DNA of 64,000 nucleotides, from positions 166,802,491 to 166,866,490 of the forward strand of contig NC_134643.1 of assembly GCF_030463565.1 (NCBI RefSeq), in the 5' to 3' direction. The notes beneath the pieces were generated by a model that saw only the letters and a program-made list of their open reading frames with translations, had not been told where the DNA came from and made no database searches. The stretch is from Pelecanus crispus (lineage: Eukaryota > Chordata > Aves > Pelecaniformes > Pelecanidae). The position numbers and the translations under genes are program-made. Of this stretch, positions 32,622 to 45,690 are shown piece by piece (position 1 is the first letter of the stretch; the number at the start of each line of letters is the position of its first letter).

Positions 32622-34730
32622 GTGAGTGCGGGGGGGGGCGGCTCGGCAGCGGCCCGGGCGAGGCTGCGGGGGGGGAGCCTCCGCCGGGGCCTCCCGGGGC
32701 TGCGGGGGGGGGCAGGCGGTGTCCCCGGAGGAGGAGACGGGCCCTTTGATCCTACCCGGGCTGTCACGGCGGCGGGGGGGGGGGGTGCGGGCACGGCCCC
32801 GTGGCGGGCGGGCGGCTCCTCGCCTGCCGGCGGGCTGAGGTGCGGGTGCCGCCGCAGGCGGGGCGGGGACGCTCCCAGCGGCAGCTGCGCGGCGGGCGCC
32901 ATGGGACGCGGCGCCCGGCGGGCACTGCCGGCCGCTCCCGCCCGCCCCGCTGCAGACCTCGCCTCGGCGTGAGGCGGTGCGGGGCGGCCAGGGCGAGCGG
33001 AGCTCCCCGGGGAGCAGCGGCACCCTCCCCGCCGTAACCCGCCGGGGGCCGGGCGGAGGGGCCCGCCTGCCTCCCTTCCCCTCCACCTGTAGAGCGGGCG
33101 CCTGCCCGCCTCTGACCGAAGTGCTTTCGCGTGTGTGAAACTAGTGGTGCAAAAGTGATTTTTTTTTTTTTTTTTCATTTCGCTGCTGTCTGCACGCTTT
33201 ACGACTGAAGCCCGTTGTTTTGTTGCGCGGATCGTGCAGCATGGAAGATGAGCGCTGGCGAGTCTAGCAGGAATGTTTTAATACGCTATTTGTCCCTGCT
33301 GCCTGCGCTGTGCTAGCACGTGGTAGTTGTTCTCACCAGTTCACAACTGGGCGCATCAATTTAATTTAAACTGCTGAAAGTAAATTTGGGTGAAGGTGGT
33401 AGATGGTGAACTGAGGCACCTGGGACCGAGAGAAAGAGAAGTATGGTTTTTTGGCCTGGCTGCACCTAGGTGACGACATCTTAAACAGCCTCAGCAAGAT
33501 TTTTCAGCGCTTCTCTCTTGAGGCTCTTATTCATGGTATGCATTTGTTTTCCATGTGGTTTTGTTATCTCCAAGGGGAATGTTTTAGTAAGCGCTTCACC
33601 CTGTGTAAGTAGAGAGGTTTTGGTGCTGGGGTTCCTGACACTGGAAGCTGATCTGTCATTTGTTTTTCCCTCTTGCTAATGCCAAGTATGGTCTTGCCTA
33701 ACTTTTTTAAACTGCTTGTCAGAACACTGTCTTGTCATAGCTATGTGTTGTGAGAGTAACAAATGCTTTAGCTGCAATTCAAAGACAAATACCCTTCCTT
33801 CGTAAAACGAGGGCTCTAAAAATAAATTACTCTTTATTTAACTGTGGGCCACGGAATATATAATATTCCTAAGACCTAATATGCATACTTCAAGGTCCAC
33901 CTGAATACTGACAGCTTTCCACAAAACGCTAGCACATATACGTGTAATCAACATCCAGTATATGTTAACACTTCTGCAGGGATCAAGTCTTTCCTGGGAA
34001 GAGCAGAAGAAGGATATGTGTATTTAAAAGTATTTTTCATATTGAGGGAGCGTGAAAGGGATTTAGGTATTTTCATGACACAAATAAATGTTTCTTTTGC
34101 AGTAATTCGCAACCCTGCCCTCCACCCCTTCCCCTTTAGAAGTTTTTTTCTTAATTCACTTATGACTAGTGTCATTGAGGTGAGTTGGAAAATATTTATC
34201 TGATCCTTTAATTCATTCAGGTTGCCCAAATGCATAATAGGATGGTATTGACTAACATTCCAGGTATTTTTGCCACAACAGCATATTCTGCAGAATTTTA
34301 AGGAGGTGAAAGAATTGATGGTGTGAAGTGGCATACTGGCTCAATCTTATTCTGGATAAGATCTTCCATCACTGTTTTAGAAAGCAAAAATAGTGACTTA
34401 CCATTTATGGTGACTTAAATATCATGTCAGGTTTGTGATCCTTTTCTCTTAGCTTGACACATGGAGCAAAATCCCAAGCTCTCTCCCATACAGTCTTATG
34501 CTGAAGTTCACCTTCCTGTTTCAGCCATATGTCTGTTATGTCTTTCTACTGTCATAAATGCTGTTCATTTTGTCACTGAACTCCTATGTTCCTGCTCACA
34601 CACTGTTTAAATCATGAAATAAAAGGCTACTGATTGCAGTTTACCTTTACCTTTTTACCTTTTCTTCCTCCTTTGAATGTACTGTAACTCTTTTTGTTGA
34701 GCATTATGATGTTTGGAATGAAATTTTACC

Positions 34731-34835
34731 TTTTTTTTTTTTTTTTTTTTTTTTTAAAGAAATGGAGTTTAGGTGGGATAGGTTGGGTGTTTTTTCTCCT
34801 TCCCCCCCCCCCCCCCAAAAAAAAAAAAAAAAAAA
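34731..34835. repeat. Homopolymer cluster: poly-T, then poly-C, then poly-A
   Basis: A T-run of about 25 bases is followed about 50 bases later by about 15 Cs and then about 18 As. Exact lengths in such runs are prone to sequencing error. Confidence 0.8.
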
Positions 34836-35508
34836 GACTTTAAAAAAATATTTACTTCTGTAAGTTTGACAGGTTGCCCTGTTTCTTAGTTGTTGGAGCT
34901 TCTGGGCTTTATTATCTGAAAAATCTCTTAGGCTGACCTGGTGAACATAGGATTCTTACCAGTATTATAGTAGTTGTGGAATACTCTATTCAGATGTGTG
35001 GCTTTAAAGAACGGAAGACCCACTTTCTTTCCTAAGCTGCCTCTCAAAGCTCTTCGATAGAGTACCCCACCAGGATTTTTTGAACTGGGTTGTCAACAAA
35101 ATGTCTTTCTTAAAACATCGTTCAGCATTGGTAAACTAATGTGATCTTACTGTCATCACTTGCTCATGAACAAATACTGACATTTTCCAATACTGAAAAA
35201 ATACTGAAGCTGCTTTCCATTGGCTAGGCTTGCAGTGTAGAACCTGGAGACAGCAAAGAATGAATTCAAACTAGCAGTTCTTGGTGGGTGATCTGTCCAG
35301 ATATGTACAACCAAATATTGCTTCTGGCTGTACATCTCTGCAGCAGAATGTACTGAGCAGTGATGCAAATCATCCAGTCGTTACTTGCAGCAGCAGATAA
35401 AAGTGAACTGCTAATACCTCTGAGGTTGCATAGATTCTCTAACTTCTTATTGTGGCTACCATTTAACAGTTCCATCCATTTCTACCATCAAGAATGTATT
35501 GCTAGACT

Positions 35509-35598
35509 TAAAAAAAAAAACAACCCACCCCCCCCCAACAAAAATAACCCCAAAACCCAAAAACAAAACACCCCCCCCCCCCAAAACCAACCCCCCAG
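35509..35598. repeat. A/C low-complexity tract with C-runs
   Basis: About 90 bases are made almost only of A and C, including C-runs of about 10 and 12 bases separated by A-rich spacers. Confidence 0.85.
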
Positions 35599-38364
35599 AA
35601 AAGTCATTTCCCATCTTTAAAGGAGGTTTATTAGATCATATTTCTAAAATATGCTTGTCTTTTCTGCTTTGTAAGTGTTCTTAGGATCATACTGATGAAA
35701 GGTGACGGAGAACAGCATGTCAGTAGGATTGCATAGAGTATCTTAAATTTGCAGATTGCTCTTCACTGGAACTAAAAGTCAAGAGATTTTCATCCAACTG
35801 ACAGACTAAATAGCTTGGCTGAATAGTAAAAAAAACATTAAGCAGATGTGGTTAACCAAGCTAGTTTTCATTACAGAATGAAGCAAGTTATCTTGTCAGC
35901 ATTTGACATCTCATACATTCTTTCTGTTAGATTCAGTTTGCTGAACCAACAAGTACAGTTTGGTTGGCTGAACTGCAAACTACTTATTTGGCAATCAGCT
36001 TTTCACTGTGGTATAAAGCATGTAATATATATCTTGATTATTTGGGTTCAGCTTTTGCCATTTTCTGCTTGAGAGTAGCATCCTTGCTGAATATGGTCTT
36101 GTGCATTGTTGATGGTGTTTTTGACTAGCCACGTGACTTAATGTGATGCCTCTGACCACCCAGATACATTTATCTCTGGAGAGGAAGACTATGGGGACAA
36201 CAAGTCTGTCTCTTAAACCAGCAATCTTACCAAAAGCAGTTTTCAATGCAATTTTAGTATTACACATAATTGGAAGCAGTCTTTTTAAGTGGTGATGAGT
36301 TACCCAAAACATGTTGTATTACAAATCAGTAGCACTGCTGGAGGGATATGTGGCATCTTGTTCAATGATATGTTAATGATAACTTATCTCAGTGACAATG
36401 CTTTCTACCCTATATTAAATTAAGCTGATGCTTAAGGATAGTAAGCAATTAAGAGAATGTTTGGCATATCAGATTTGGTCTGCTTTTGCCGAGCTGTCAA
36501 TAAAATGCCCTTATCAAATATGCAGATAATGAAAATGTTTAAATATACCAAATAATGCAATGTCAAAATTAGCATTGTACAGAAAAAAATGGAGATATGG
36601 GAAAACGGGATGAAATCTGAGTGATTCCCAGATTGTTCTGTGAAGTTCTCCTTTTTGATTTGGGTGTATAAAGTAGGTTTGAGTATTTGAAGGCTGAAAT
36701 CATCATGTCTTAATATGGTCTTGGGCTTTATATGTTAACTTCAGGTACCTGGTAGACCTCTTGAGTTCTAAAACTCTTGCAGAAATTGAGCTTTTCAGAT
36801 GTGGAGGAAAACCAGTGTATCAAAGACATTGCTTGGATCTCCTAATGAGTCTTTGATCTCAGACTCGCTTATGTTCTTTCTTTTTTTAAAGAAGACTTAT
36901 TCTTGGTTTTAACATGATGTCAACTTTGTTTTTCCAATCCTAATCTCTGCTTTCTGTGAATGTCAACTCCATTAAAAAGATGGATAGGTGCACTCTATGC
37001 TATATTGTTACAATGTTTTAACATTGTATTTTTACAAGAATACAGTTACTGGGAGGATTACATAGTATTAATTTTGGTTTGGTATTTTCCTTTCTGATAT
37101 GTATCCTTTCGTATGCCCCGTGCACAGAGGGCTTGTGTGCGTTTTTGCAAAGCGGCTTCTCTGTATACAATGATTCGAGTATTTGGAACCTCATCAGCTG
37201 CGAGATTTCAGTTGCAGTGTTTGTGTAGAAAGAGAGAGTTGATGGCTTGCTTTAGAAAAGTAGGAATTAAAAAGTGATATGTAATGCTGAGGGGATGAGT
37301 GAGGACTGGGATCTTTTAGAGCTGATGGGTACAGAAAAGCTGGAAACATGGATAAGGCTCGAGCTTTCCATTAAGGAATGTGAAATTGTATATGTAAGGA
37401 ATTTGGAAGAAGCAAATTGTTATGAATGGATGAGTGAAAGCAGGGAGATGAGAACTGACACTCAAGATTTTAAAGGAAAAATCGTTGCTGACAATGAACA
37501 TCATCCTAACACATCTCATCTTGGAGGAACTCGATGTGAACGGTACTGCTTATTTAGTCAGTCTGTGAACTGTTGAACTTTACTTGGGGGGAAAAACCTG
37601 ATACTCAGCCCTGAAGAAGTTACTTTAGTTTATGGGATGTGCCACTTTCCTTTCCTAAAGGAAATAGAAATTGGCCGAGAATAAGATCTTTTTGATAAAG
37701 GTGCTAATTTTATTTCAGCGAAGTGCATGTAAAAACCTTTTTGATTGCATGCAAAACACTAGTAAGAAAACTATGTGTTGTTTCTGGCAAGTCTGATGAC
37801 TGCTAAGAAGACTTACTGGGTATAATAGGCATTTCTGTGGCTGTGAAGATTCAGAGACTATAGTACTAAAGTTTCTATTAATAAATACCATTAAACTTAC
37901 TTGAATTTTAAATGTCAGTAAGCTTCTTGTTCACAAAAGAAATGTGAGGGGAAAAATACAGGACAGCTGAATTTCTGTGTGAACAAAAGTACATTTAACC
38001 ATTCAACAACATTAGATCATTCTTGTTAGCTGCACCTTATTTCTTTATTATTTTCTGTAACTTTTTCTAGCCCACTAGATAAGGATAATTATGTTTAAAA
38101 TAGAAGAGTAAATACTTTAAAAATAATTGTTTCTAATACAGCAAATATCAGTCATAGGGTGATGCTGGATTGGGTTTTCAGTCTATGGTGGCAGCAGCTC
38201 TCATGAAGCATGGAGTACCACAGCATACCTCCTCTCTCCTCTCTTCCTCCTACTCATGCCCTTGAATACTCAATCAGGATCACGTATTTGTAACTCAATG
38301 GAAGTAGAACTCATTACACCTGAATTTAAACTTGGGAATTTCACAACTCCATAATTTCTTCTCT

Positions 38365-38385
38365 CCCCCCCCCCCCCCCCCCCCC
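38365..38385. repeat. Poly-C tract (C21)
   Basis: Twenty-one consecutive Cs after a CTCT lead-in, on the sense strand of the DOCK9 intron. Confidence 0.9.
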
Positions 38386-40339
38386 ATATTGAAGGTCTTG
38401 TGCAATAAACTTAAACCCATGTATCCCACTTGAAGTCATTTGGTTACACTGCATTGTGCTTCTACGCAAATGTTTCAAGAAGGTCTGTAATTACTTGTTT
38501 TGACAACTAGACCTTTAATGTCAACTGTTTTTTCTATTGCATAAGTATAGATGTTCAAGTTACTTGTAAGCATATATGGTTATTGGACTGAGTGGTCACT
38601 TGTATGTACATAGTGTGTGCCTGAGATTAAATAACCATCAGATATATGCGTGTATATGCAAGCTCAACAATTTGTGAATTTGGTAGTTTAACCAGATATT
38701 TGTATTTTTGAGGTGGCTTTAAGATTCTGCCAAATTCATGTGTGTTTGCTTTGAAAATAGTAAGGAAAAATTACTGGTAAGTCATTGAAGCAAGTAGGGA
38801 GAGTTCAGTTTTCCAGATAGCAAGAAGCTTGATTGTGTCCTTCTGAGAAATGTATTGGCTATATTGCTTTTATTTAAGTATTTCTGTAATTGTTAGAGGT
38901 GATTTGATGCCAGTGGCTCTTTATGGAGATAAAGAAAAGCTGTAAGATCTTCAGTGCTGGTGTCCAGGAAGCTCTTATTTAGACCTGAAATTTCTGATGG
39001 CGGTTGAAGAACTTACCTAGTGCAGTGATCTTAAAAAAATACTGTATATTAAAAATGTACATAAAACTTCCTTCCTTAGCTAGTGGTTTTTTTTGATTTT
39101 GCAGTTGAATAATCTCAAGTACTTCACTTGACTTAGATACTGAAGGCAAAAACTCCTTCATTTGGAAGAGGGTAAAGACAAATTTGTTCTCCCTTGCCCC
39201 CCTTAGGTTGTCTGTGTCCATGAAAAGCATTAATTATACAAGCCAGAAAAGGCATAAAGTTGCACAAGTAGTCAATATATTACATAATACCTTTCTCATT
39301 GAAATATTTTTGAAATAACTTATATCTATAGATGAGAAGATACTCCAATAATTCTGACCATGTACCTTATTGTAGACCTTAATTTAGAGGATAGATAGGT
39401 TTGTGAAGGGAGACTTACATTCTGTTTTAGTCCAAAGGCACTGATGTGCTTAGTATCTTAAATTTAATAATCTGTGAAATAGCAGTAGGTATCGCATCGT
39501 GAGAAAGCTATGGGATTTTTTTATTTTATTTTATTTTTCTGTAAGGGTCCTTAAAGTTCTTTTCATGTGAATGAACGTATTATCTCAAAATAGAGACTTC
39601 CTGTAATATTAAAAACCCAATAAATTAACAGTCTTAGAAGCCTTAAAAACCAACCTGGTTAATATTATGAACAGGATTTCTTGTACTAAGCAAGGGCCAG
39701 AGTTTCATTGGTACAATGGACTCTGCTTTGGAAAAAAGTTTACTAGACATCTAAAGGTCTTCAGAAAGTTGAGCGGAAGGTCTGAAGGGGTTTTCATGAA
39801 GAAGGCTGTTCTGGAGCACAAAGGTTTGGTCGGAGAAACCCAACATCTTATATTCCCATTGTGAATGTGTTGAGAGAAATAGCAGCTTTGCTGCAGAAAC
39901 ATTAAGAAATTAAAAATCTTAATCTGACTGCAGGGGTGGGGCATTTTTTGTTGGCGTAAGGATGAATTAGTGCGTCTGTTAGAACAGTTTGTCATCTCCT
40001 CATCTATGCCCAGTGAATCAGATATGAGAGGAGGAATGGGGAATCCAGATGCTGTCTTCTGCATTCTCCTGCTGTGTCCAGAGATTGCTGACTGGTGTGG
40101 AGACTCAGGCAGTTCAAGTGAGGGAAAAATGAGAAAGAATAAATCGAGAGCCTTTGTTGAAAACTCTGTCTGGATCCAGCACCTGAGACTGGTGAAACTA
40201 ACCACTCCATTCTGTGAGTAGCGCTCTATTTAAGGTAGTGGCGTTGCCTTGGGGCTGCTGGTGATTATCCAGAGTAGAAAAAAAAGTAGCAGGAAAGATC
40301 TTTCCGGGACATGTGATGTGAAGGGGTGCTATGATTCTC

Positions 40340-40840
40340 TCACAGAGTCGCAGGATGGCTGAGGCTGGAAGGGACCTCTGGAAGTCATCTGGTCCAACCC
40401 TCTGCTCAAGCAGAGCCACCCAGAGCTGTTTGCCCAAGGACCATGTCCAGATGGCTTTTGAGTTTCGCCAAGGATGGAGACTCCACGCCCTCCCTGGGCA
40501 ACCTGTGCCAGTGCTTGGTCACCCTCATGGTGAAAAAGTGTTTCCTGATGTTCAGGGGGAACCTCCTGTGTTTCAGGTTGTGCTCACTGCCTCTGCTCCT
40601 GTCACTGGGCACCACTGAGAAGAGCCTGGCTCTGTCCTCTTTGCACCCCTCGCTTCAGGTATTTGTATACGTTGATGAGATCCCCCTGAGCCTTCTCTTC
40701 TCCAGGCTGAACAGTCCCAGCCCTCTCAGCCCTTCCTCATAGGAGGGATGCTCCAGTCCCTTCATCATCTTTGCAGCCTTTCCCTGGACACTCTCCACTA
40801 TGTCCATGTCTCTCTTGTACTGGGGAGCCTAGAACTGGAC
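40340..40840 (-). mobile_element. CR1 LINE fragment, antisense, about 500 bases
   Basis: The plus strand reads as the reverse complement of a CR1 3' region: GGCTGAGGCTGGAAGGGACC, ATCTGGTCCAACCCTCTGCTC, GGATGGAGACTCCACGCCC, CCTGATGTTCAGGGGGAACC, GATGAGATCCCCCTGAGCC and TCCATGTCTCTCTTGTACTGG, in the expected order. This is a different subfamily from the copies at 16.5, 53.9 and 57.3 kb. The tail repeat is reduced to one degenerate unit. The open frames across it (for example 40331-40618) are element-derived and broken. Confidence 0.92.
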
Positions 40841-43800
40841 TCTTCTGTGTACTTGTTCTCTAAGGTGTCAGTTTGCTTTTTAAGAACAAAGCAATCTTTG
40901 CTCTGTGTTCTGAGGAAGCAAGCAGATCACAGGCTGATTCAGACTGGAGTACTTGTTGGTGTCAGTGTAAATTGAGGCCTTATCTGGAATTCTAGTTTTA
41001 AGCCTCTGGGTCCAGGCCAAGCTTTGATTTGGGGGCCTCTCTGAATAAAAAGGCCCATTCCCATTAGAGGACCAGCTAGAATTTCTTTCTGCTTACCAGT
41101 TGAAGGAGAAGGAAAGGATGTCAGGTAGTTTAAGAAGGAAATTTGTTATTCAGCCCTTGGAATTGTTGTGTCAAAAAAGAACATGAAAGTTCTGGATCAT
41201 TTTTCTATCTTGAGACAATGAGGAGGAAGAAATAAGTCAGTTGAGACTGAACATTGTCTGAAAAATCTGATTCACAGGATTTCTGTGCAAAGGTGAAATG
41301 TCAAGTAGACCTCATTATGTACAATATAGTCAATGCTGGTAGTTCTGGAAGAAATATCAACTTTGCAATTCTGAGCAAATCAAGGAAACATCGTTTAGGC
41401 TGGCTTTTTTTCTCCTAACTGCTTTTGTAGTACTCCTGAAAAGTTTCTTCTAGTGATGATTCTAGGAAAGAATACTAGAGATTAAAAATTATGGGGCACT
41501 AAATCAACAAAACTGTTCACTTTTCAAAATTATAGCTCACTCTTCTATAACTTGTTTGAAATTTTCAGTGATGAATGAATTTATGCATAAACAATGTTAC
41601 AGTCCCTAGAAGTTGAAATCAAATAGTCCCTTTTGAAGTTTCTTCTACATACATAGTTGTTCATGCAGTGGGAGTATCAAGTGACCTCACATAAAATTAA
41701 CTAAGCAACCAAAATAGTCTTTAAAACACAACCCTCCCCCAAACCCAAAAAACCCAAGAAAAACACCCCACCCCCAACTATTGAAGAAAAAAAGTAAAGA
41801 TTTATGTTTAGTCACAACAAAGCTGAGACGGACTAATGCTGATCCAGAGCTGCTAGAATACAGGGAAGCTTGTAATATAGATCCATCAGTGCAGTGTAAA
41901 TAAATAATCCTTAGCTGCTGCTTTGTGTACTTGTGGGTGCTTTTTGATACTCATATGTAGCTATTGACTTAAAAAGAGATAGCATGTTGGCAGATACTGG
42001 TGTAGGTTTGGAAATTTGAGGCACAGACTAAACTGCTTTTGGTACTACCAGGCATGCTGTGGATGGGAAGGAGTTATTTGGTGAATAAGGGGTGTGTGTG
42101 TGTGTTATGTTTTTACTACTATAAAATTAATCCCCCAGCAAAGGGTGACTACATGTTATACTCAGAATCGATAATGCTTGCATAATTTTAAGTTGAGAAA
42201 GCATTTAAATATCTGGTTACATCAGTGCAGGATGTAATACATTGCAATTTTTGTGTTGTCATAAGTGAAGTGTAGTTGATTTCAGGAGCCTGGACTTCAA
42301 TGTACATGAGTTTGTAGACATTTAATTTGGTTTCAGATTGCAAGTCTAGAGCCTACGCTGCCTTTGGATGCTTGTGTCTTGACATTAAGAGATATGAGCT
42401 TGCTACCTTATTGGTTACCCAAGGTACAGCTGCCCTTCATATGCTGAAGGGAGTACTGAAACGCACATGAATAAGAAAAACAGAAACTCCACAGGAAGAG
42501 CTGGATGTTTTCAGTGGGAGAGGCAAAGGCTGGTAAGATAGCTCTCAGTCTCATTTTAACAGGTTTGTGAAAGTCAAATGGAAATGCTAGCTAGCATTGT
42601 GGATACTAACATACAGAAAAGAGGCTTTGGTTTTAAAGTGATGGGAAGGTAGTCATCCGCTTTCCGGTTTGATGGCATTGCCAATGCTATTTTGTAGTCT
42701 TTGTTTTTTTAATGTTGTATAAATGTCTTTATATCCTTTGGTTTCAGAAGTACTGTTCTTCACCAGGGCACTGATACTGGCAGAGAATCTGCTTGCACTT
42801 CACTTGATGCCTTTCTGGGCTCATTTGTAGACATGGTTCTAAGTGACTACAGCCAGGCAACAGAATAATACAGAACCAAAGCTTTGTGAAAATAAGACTG
42901 AAAGTCACCTCATGTAGCCTGTTCCTCACTTGCACCATTACAGTGATGACGACAAGTGGTATTTCAGACCTCTTTCTGCCAGGCATATTTGCACTCACTT
43001 GCACTGGCACTAATACCTGTGTAGTGTAATGTGATCTGATTTAATAGGTGGTTTAGCTGAAGATCATAGTAGTATGTTTGCCTTTAAGAATGTTCAAGGA
43101 GGCTTTACTCCTACTGTTTGCTAGTCCAAGAGGGATTTTAAATTCATGTTGAACCTCAAACGTCAGTGAGTTTAAAAAGAGCATTGAGGTTAATGAAGAG
43201 ATGACACACATCATAACTATTTGAAGCATGCTATTCTAGTTTCCTTCAGAAATCGTCTTGGGATTCTTGCTTGCCAGGCTTGTTATCACCTTGGAGTTAT
43301 TTGCCTGGTATTGTATATGGCCTTAGATGGGCCAGTAATTGTTATATGTTAATTTCTTCCCAGCCAGAATGCACAGCGTGACCCAGTAAGTTTTTCCTCA
43401 TATGAAATATGACGTTTCTAACAGGAAAAAAAAAAAATCCTGCTGTATCCAGTCTTGCTGGTAAAGTTCAAGCGACAATGCTTCCAGCGTAATATTCTGG
43501 CAGCTAATGGTCTGCTGGAGGGGAAGTTGAAACTTGTTCCTGACTGAACTAGGAACAAAGGGAATGAGAAAGACCTGAATCTGAATAACCTCCATAGAGG
43601 GATTAAAAGTATAAAAGGATGTATGAGCCCTGAAGTTCCTGCTGGTCTTTGCTGAACACAGTAAGGTTGTTCAAAAACTGGGTTTTAACTCTTCCCTCCC
43701 CGCCCCCCCCAAGTCTACTTTCCTGTTGACCATTATTTATTCTGGCATGGTTTCATTAGTGTTTCTGTAAATAATATCCTATAATTAGTGACTTGTTCTG

Positions 43801-44831
43801 TAGCTCTCTAATAATAATAAATTTCTGTTGTAGTTACATTTAAGAGCCCAGAATAATCACTTCAGCTGCAGAAAGCTGAAAGTTATGTGACCACTAGATG
43901 GAGTCCAGTGAGCATATTTTCAATACTAGAAATCCTATATTATGGCTTGAAATATAAAACAGTTAAAAGGGCTAGGTGTTTTGTGTCTCACACTCAACAA
44001 TAAATGTTCATTTGTTCAGTTTAGATTTACTTAGACAACTTCCTGGAGTTCTTTGGGTTATTCTTGGTATGTCTGTCCTCAAGGTATACTTGAGTTAACT
44101 TTGAACTCGAGGCACATGCTTTACTGGCAGCTCCCATTGCTCATCTGTGGATGAAAATGTATTGCTATTCATGTAAGAACGGACTTGTGAGAAGACTGAT
44201 CTTTCTGCAGCTCTCAACTATGTGATCTAAAACTATTAGCTAAGATATTTAGCATTTTGTAACTAGCAGGGTTTTAAATTTGTGTGCATCTCTCCATCAG
44301 CACATACATAATACTGTGTATACAAGATTTGGAATAGCATTTCTTGGGTTGTATCATTTATGCCTCCTTCCCACTTCTCTAAATGTATAGAAGGCGTAAC
44401 AGACACAAACATTCCCTTGTTTGTCTATTAAAAGAAACTTGTGATATTAGCCAGCTATGACAGCTTCCCTGACTAGATAGGACAGAACTAATCTTCCTCC
44501 AATTTTCATAAGCATTACTTTTGACTTTTGATATGATCTTTGACATTAGGGACCTCTCATATGAATTATAAACTGCCTCTGGTCTTCAGCCTGGTGGTAT
44601 ATTTAGTATTTCTAATGCCACAGTAGTTTTTTGTTTCTGTTCAATGCAAATCTCTTCTTAAGGCCTTGCTGAGTGTGCAGATTCTCAGTCAAAATTACAT
44701 GGGAATCCAAGCATGCTATTCTGAAGACTACCTCCTGGACTAATCATACTGGCTTTCTTCTGAAGGACGGAATTCTCTTCGATCTTTTCTCTTTCTCTTT
44801 CTTTGTGGTTAGTGTGTGGCTACCCAATGTA
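40841..44831 (+). other. DOCK9: DOCK9 intron 1a, second part
   Basis: Intronic sequence without a supported exon. It holds an A/C-rich tract at 41725-41779, a short TG repeat near 42091-42106 and a CTCF-like motif at 43891-43904. Confidence 0.65.
43891..43904 (+). promoter_or_regulatory. Possible CTCF site
   Basis: CCACTAGATGGAGT fits the CTCF core (CCASYAGRKGGCRS) except A for C at position 12 and T at the last position. A single core match is weak evidence of occupancy. Confidence 0.35.
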
Positions 44832-45690
44832 ATGTCACAGCATCATGGATACTTACAGGTTGAAAGGAAAATCTCTGGAAGTTGCCTAGTGCAATCCCTT
44901 GCTCAAAGCAGGTCTGGTTAGAGCAGGTTGCTCAGAGACCATGCCAATCTCTTTTTAATATCCACAAAGGTGGAAATACTTTAACTCCAATAGTTGACAA
45001 CCCTCACGGTTAAAAAAAAAAAAAATCTTTTTATGCAGATGGAATATTCTTTGTCTGTTGCCTCTTGTCCTCTGACGGTACCTTCAAGAAAAGTCTGGCT
45101 CTATCCTCTCTCTACCTTCCCATTAGGTAGTTGCAGACAGCAATAAGATCTCCCTTTAGCCTTCACTTAAGGCTGAACTATCCAAGGTCTCTTAGATTTT
45201 TGTCATACATCGTATGTTGCAGCCTCTAAACCATCATGATGGCCCTCCACTGGATTCAGTCCAGTGTTTAAATATCTTTCTTGTACTGAGAAGCCTGCTC
45301 AGTGCGTTCAACTTGCTGTCCGCCAGGGTGTCATCCTTATCATCTACTCATTCAGACCACATCTGTCTAATTTGGCCACAAGGATGCTATGGGAGACTGT
45401 GTCAGAAGCCTTGTTTTGCTAACATTATTCAGTGTCCACAGAGCTATCTCCATGTCCACAGGGCCAGCCATTTCATCACAGAAAACAAACAGGTTGGTCA
45501 GGTGTAATTTATCCTTGGTAAATCCATGTTGTCTGCTTGGAACTACCTTCTTATTCTTTATATTCTATATGTCTGGAAATGGCTTCTGGGAAGGTTTGTG
45601 TCATAATTTTCCCAGAGACTGGAGTGAATCTGACCAGCCTGTAGTTCCCCATATCCTCCTCCTTGCCGTTCTAGATAGTGCATATGAGGG
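44832..45690 (-). mobile_element. Old CR1 LINE fragment, antisense, about 860 bases
   Basis: From the 3' end inward the plus strand shows a decayed tail (TCACAGCATCATGG), ACAGGTTGAAAGGAAAATCTC, CTTGCTCAAAGCAGG, GCCTCTTGTCCTCTGAC and AGATCTCCCTTTAGCC. It then passes to antisense reverse transcriptase sequence: AATTTGGCCACAAGGATG, CCTTGGTAAATCCATG and GACCAGCCTGTAGTTCCCC. Many substitutions and an internal A13 run show it is older than the 40.3 kb copy. The internal order suggests at least one deletion between the 3' UTR part and the reverse transcriptase part. Confidence 0.85.

Larger units (their letters stand above)
31600..33130. promoter_or_regulatory. DOCK9: CpG island: DOCK9 main promoter and exon 1a
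   Basis: Dense CpG and very high GC from about 31.6 to 33.1 kb, centred on the DOCK9 exon 1a start at 32508. It carries three CCAAT boxes (32093, 32136, 32221), several GC boxes and an ETS-type site. No TATA box is evident. It contains a C16 run (32270-32285). Long open frames on both strands across it are by-products of low stop-codon frequency. The exact transcription start is not visible; it probably lies between about 32230 and 32480. Confidence 0.87.
32622..40339 (+). other. DOCK9: DOCK9 intron after exon 1a, first part
   Basis: Intronic sequence from the donor at 32622. Beyond the CpG island it is T-rich on the plus strand. It holds T-tracts (near 33159-33176 and 34731-34755), C/A tracts (34802-34835, 35509-35598) and a C21 run (38365-38385). 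I see no exon: frames such as 37274-37576 plus and 39705-40205 minus have no recognisable similarity and no convincing splice sites. Confidence 0.7.

Noticed and set aside
32177..33178. Minus-strand open frame of 333 codons, plus several others over 120 codons on both strands of the same island (for example 31754-32437)
   Set aside because: They lie in CpG-island DNA where stop codons are rare. The products are low-complexity Pro/Ala/Arg/Gly, match no family, and run antisense to or across the DOCK9 promoter.
39705..40205. 166-codon minus-strand frame in the DOCK9 intron
   Set aside because: No recognisable domain, composition looks random, and overlapping frames on the other strand are equally open. 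No promoter or splice sites stand out.
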